A DNA stretch of 41,745 nucleotides from an uncultured Hyphomicrobiales bacterium. GTDB lineage: Bacteria > Pseudomonadota > Alphaproteobacteria > Rhizobiales > Xanthobacteraceae. Each line of letters starts with the position of its first letter. Within the stretch, counting starts at the first letter, position 1. Positions 39,582-41,745 of this stretch are shown piece by piece. The stretch lies in contig CAISIV010000297.1 in NCBI GenBank assembly GCA_903885555.1, forward strand, positions 1 through 41,745, given 5' to 3'. The translations under genes and the position numbers were made by a program. A model generated the notes under the pieces. That model worked only from the letters and a program-made list of their open reading frames with translations, made no database searches and was not told where the DNA came from.

Positions 39582-40448
39582 CTAGCGTGGCGAACCAGCC
39601 GCCGGCGGTTGTATCAGCGGCGGAAGAATGTCGAACTGGTCGGCCTGAATTTCCAGAGTGCCGATCAGCGTCGGCATCGAAACACGAATAGGGGCCATGA
39701 CCGAGGTTCCTGAAACCGGCGCGAACCAGAGCTCCATGTCGCGCCGCCCTGCGACGTATTTGACCAGCATGCTGTCGGCACGATAGCCGGCGATCGGTTT
39801 GAGGACCACGCTGCACACCAGCACGATGCCGGAAAAACTGCGATCAAGAACGATCTTGTCAACGCGCTTGTAGGCAAGCGCGAGATCGTAGCGCCGGCGG
39901 CCGTCGAATATCTGCAAGACGTGATTGCAATTGGTCGCCTGCAATGGCTCGCCGTTCGCCGGAATCAGCATCGCACTCAATGGGTCGATTACGCCACGAC
40001 GATCGGCATCGCTGATCGGCACACGGTCCGCGCTAGGCTGCGGCGCCGAACCGGACAACTCCTTAACGACACCATCTTCGAACGTCATCCGCAATTCGGA
40101 ATTGCCTTCGTCGTCGATGATTTTCGACGTGAAGAAGCGGGGCAAGACATGCCCTTCGGTCATGACTCCGCGGACATCGACCGACCCTTCGCCGTTGACC
40201 AGGACACTGAGCACGCCGCTGGCCTTGCCATTGGCCGACGTCGTGTAACGTTGCTCGCCAATTGCCACCAACCAGGCGATCTGCCCGATCCCGACGCCGG
40301 TCATTGAGAGCGTGTAATGCGCCTTGAACCGTACCTGCGCATCGGCGCGATCACAGACACCCGCGGTCAGGATCGCAACAGCCGCCAGGGCTGCGGCGGC
40401 CCCACCGCGACCTGCCAGGCTGAATGCCCTATGATTTTCGTCAGACAT
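39582..40448 (-). CDS. DUF3108 domain-containing exported protein
   Basis: A 288-residue protein with a long signal sequence (residues 1-37, hydrophobic 16-30, ending ADAQ) and a DUF3108 beta-barrel-like domain: RFKAHYTLSMTGVGIGQIAWLVAIGEQRYTTSANGKASGVLSVL, then VLPRFFTSKIIDDEGNSELRMTFEDG, and DMELWFAPVSGTSVMAPIRVSMPTLIGTLEIQADQFD. The family is widespread in proteobacteria and probably acts in the envelope, but no reaction is known. GGGAG precedes the ATG. It is divergent from the PfkB gene, with 72 bp between starts. Confidence 0.88.
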   Translation of the reverse strand: MSDENHRAFSLAGRGGAAAALAAVAILTAGVCDRADAQVRFKAHYTLSMTGVGIGQIAWLVAIGEQRYTTSANGKASGVLSVLVNGEGSVDVRGVMTEGHVLPRFFTSKIIDDEGNSELRMTFEDGVVKELSGSAPQPSADRVPISDADRRGVIDPLSAMLIPANGEPLQATNCNHVLQIFDGRRRYDLALAYKRVDKIVLDRSFSGIVLVCSVVLKPIAGYRADSMLVKYVAGRRDMELWFAPVSGTSVMAPIRVSMPTLIGTLEIQADQFDILPPLIQPPAAGSPR

Positions 40449-40520
40449 TCACCACATCTCCCGAAGGAACGCTCTGGCGCGCGGGGCGTTGCCACCACTG
40501 GTGTCTGATGGGAATCAAAC

Positions 40521-41474
40521 GTGCCCGACATTGTGACGCTGACGATCAATCCGTCCATCGATATTTTCGTGAACGTCGAGCAGGTCGAGCCGACGCGGAA
40601 AATGCGCTGTTCGTCGCCCAAGCGTGACCCCGGCGGCGGCGGCATCAATGTCGCCCGCGTCGCGCATCGACTGGGGGGCGATGTCGCGGCGATCTATCCG
40701 ACCGGCGGCGCCATCGGAAAACTGCTCCAGCGGCTGGTCGAGCGCGAAGGCATCGCCAGTCTGGTGACCCCCTCGCATGTCGAAACCCGGGAGAATTTCA
40801 CCGCTTACGAAGAAGGCAGTGGATTGCAATATCGGTTCGTCCTGCCCGGCTCGCGGTTGCACGATTCCGAATGGCAGGCTTGTCTCGACACATTGGCGCG
40901 GATCACGCCCCATCCGAAATACGTCGTCGCCAGCGGCAGCGAGCCGCCCGGTGTACCGGACGATTTCTTTGCGCGCGTCGCCAGACAGGCCAAGGCAATG
41001 GGCGCCAAGGCCATTGTTGACACATCGGGGTCTGCGCTCACCGCCGTGCTCAACGAAGGCGTCGCCATCATCAAACCGAATCTGGCGGAGTTGGCCGAAT
41101 TCGTCGGCAATTCGCTCGACAGCGACAAGGAGCGTATCGCCGCTTGCCACAAACTCATTGCCGGTGGCCGGGCGGAAGCGATCGCGCTGACACTCGGTGA
41201 CCAGGGTGCGCTGCTGGTGACCGCCGATCAGATCTGGCGTGCACAGCCGATGAAAGTTGACGTCGTCAGCGCCGTTGGCGCCGGCGACAGTTTTCTCGGC
41301 GGGATGGTCGCGGCATTGGCCGCGGGCAAGCCTTTGCGGGAAGCGTTCCGCGTGGCTATGGCAGCAAGCACGGCGGCCGTGATGAGTCCGGGGACCGAAC
41401 TGAGCCGCGAGGCTGACGTCAATCGGTTGCTACCGCTGGTGCAGATAGCCGAATTGGAAACAGCGCGGACGTAG
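40521..41474 (+). CDS. pfkB: PfkB family hexose-phosphate kinase
   Basis: A 317-residue ribokinase-fold kinase of the 1-phosphofructokinase/Pfk-2/tagatose-6-phosphate branch. The N-terminus is IVTLTINPSIDIFVNVEQVEPTRKMRCSSPKRDPGGGGINVARVAHRLG, with the GGGGIN substrate loop; the C-terminal signature is VSAVGAGDSFLGGMVAALAAG, where Asp of GAGDS is the catalytic base. NP-x-D and KPN-x-x-E (IIKPNLAEL) are also present. It probably phosphorylates fructose-6-phosphate; related sugars are possible. The start is GTG. It stands alone. Confidence 0.92.
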   Translation: MPDIVTLTINPSIDIFVNVEQVEPTRKMRCSSPKRDPGGGGINVARVAHRLGGDVAAIYPTGGAIGKLLQRLVEREGIASLVTPSHVETRENFTAYEEGSGLQYRFVLPGSRLHDSEWQACLDTLARITPHPKYVVASGSEPPGVPDDFFARVARQAKAMGAKAIVDTSGSALTAVLNEGVAIIKPNLAELAEFVGNSLDSDKERIAACHKLIAGGRAEAIALTLGDQGALLVTADQIWRAQPMKVDVVSAVGAGDSFLGGMVAALAAGKPLREAFRVAMAASTAAVMSPGTELSREADVNRLLPLVQIAELETART

Positions 41475-41512
41475 AGTCAGGATTGCAGTTACACCAAGGA
41501 CTCAAGCCCATA

Positions 41513-41532
41513 CGGCGGCTATGCAGCCGCCG
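41513..41532. other. Strong intergenic hairpin between convergent genes
   Basis: CGGCGGCT-ATGC-AGCCGCCG is a perfect 8-bp stem with a 4-nt loop, between the convergent kinase and Crp/Fnr genes. Neither side has a T run, so it may only slow the polymerase or protect 3' ends. I class it as a possible weak bidirectional terminator. Confidence 0.4.
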
Positions 41533-41553
41533 CACGGCGCCCGTCGCGAGACG

Positions 41554-41745
41554 CTACTTCGGGCCCGCTATCTGGCGTAGCGCCGGTTCGTTGATGATTT
41601 CGAGCGAGCGATTGCTGATCTCGATCAGTTGGGCACGCTGAAACTCACCAAGCACCTTGCTGACGTGCACCGGAGTGAGACCGGTGGCATCAGCGATCTG
41701 ACGCTGGCGCAGCGGGAAGTCCAGGGTGTGGCCGTGCACCATACC
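41554..41745 (-). CDS. Crp/Fnr family regulator, C-terminal part
   Basis: The last 63 or so codons of a gene that begins beyond the window end. The sequence FPLRQRQIADATGLTPVHVSKVLGEFQRAQLIEISNRSLEIINEPALRQIA is the Crp-type helix-turn-helix (HTH_Crp_2): QIADATGLTPVHVSKVLGEF contains the recognition helix and the end is the wing. The cyclic-nucleotide-like or haem/FeS-sensing domain that would identify the signal is not in view. Confidence 0.88.
   Translation of the reverse strand, partial: GMVHGHTLDFPLRQRQIADATGLTPVHVSKVLGEFQRAQLIEISNRSLEIINEPALRQIAGPK

Overview
This is a chromosomal window from a high-GC alphaproteobacterium of the order Hyphomicrobiales (Rhizobiales), most likely close to the Nitrobacteraceae/Xanthobacteraceae. 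The evidence is a SAM-II riboswitch ahead of metX, a metXW pair, a TIGR02302 low-complexity membrane protein beside lysA, lptM and argH, a tlpA gene divergent from argH, an ftsEX-ydcF-plsC operon facing an MJ0042 zinc-ribbon protein, and a hairpin repeat of the kind scattered through Bradyrhizobium-like genomes. The family assignment is inference. About 50 protein genes are supported. I saw no rRNA, tRNA, CRISPR array, insertion sequence, phage gene or origin.

Layout. 0.1-3 kb: a MOSC protein and two tandem, paralogous secreted Cys/His hydrolase-like proteins. 3-5.1 kb: metX-metW under a promoter, SAM-II aptamer and intrinsic terminator that can all be read in the sequence. 5.2-8.1 kb: an aromatic amino acid operon (chorismate mutase with an unusual C-terminal domain, hisC-type aminotransferase, prephenate/arogenate dehydrogenase), then a secreted unknown. 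9-12.4 kb: DUF2125 protein, ChaC, a TPR protein and a Tat-exported amidohydrolase. 12.4-16.6 kb: ftsE-ftsX-ydcF-plsC facing the zinc-ribbon protein.

16.7-21.8 kb is the most accessory-looking part: a GntR/FCD regulator, then Gfo/Idh/MocA oxidoreductase, creatininase-type hydrolase, cupin and D-2-hydroxyacid dehydrogenase genes that overlap head to tail, then a convergent Bug-type (TTT) solute-binding protein. A near-identical operator-like sequence lies upstream of both ends of the cluster, so I read it as one regulon for uptake and breakdown of an unidentified carboxylate or lactone. It is the best candidate for an undescribed system here.

21.8-28.5 kb: argH - small unknown - lptM - lysA - TIGR02302 operon, divergent from tlpA. 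28.5-31.7 kb: truncated haemoglobin, a YjfB-like small protein, and an ArsR-SRPBCC-VOC-DUF899-MAPEG operon whose first gene looks leaderless. 31.7-35.5 kb: hbd, etfBA, PduO-type adenosyltransferase and a HIG1-like membrane protein. 35.7-41.7 kb: an XagB-like glycosyltransferase, SCO protein, a previously unlisted 52-residue membrane protein, NodB-type deacetylase, DUF3108 protein, a PfkB-type kinase and the end of a Crp/Fnr regulator cut by the window edge.

Most of the window is core metabolism and cell-envelope housekeeping. Start codons were moved from the longest open frame wherever a ribosome binding site, gene overlap or family N-terminus supported it. Product names rest on recognising motifs by eye, not on database searches.
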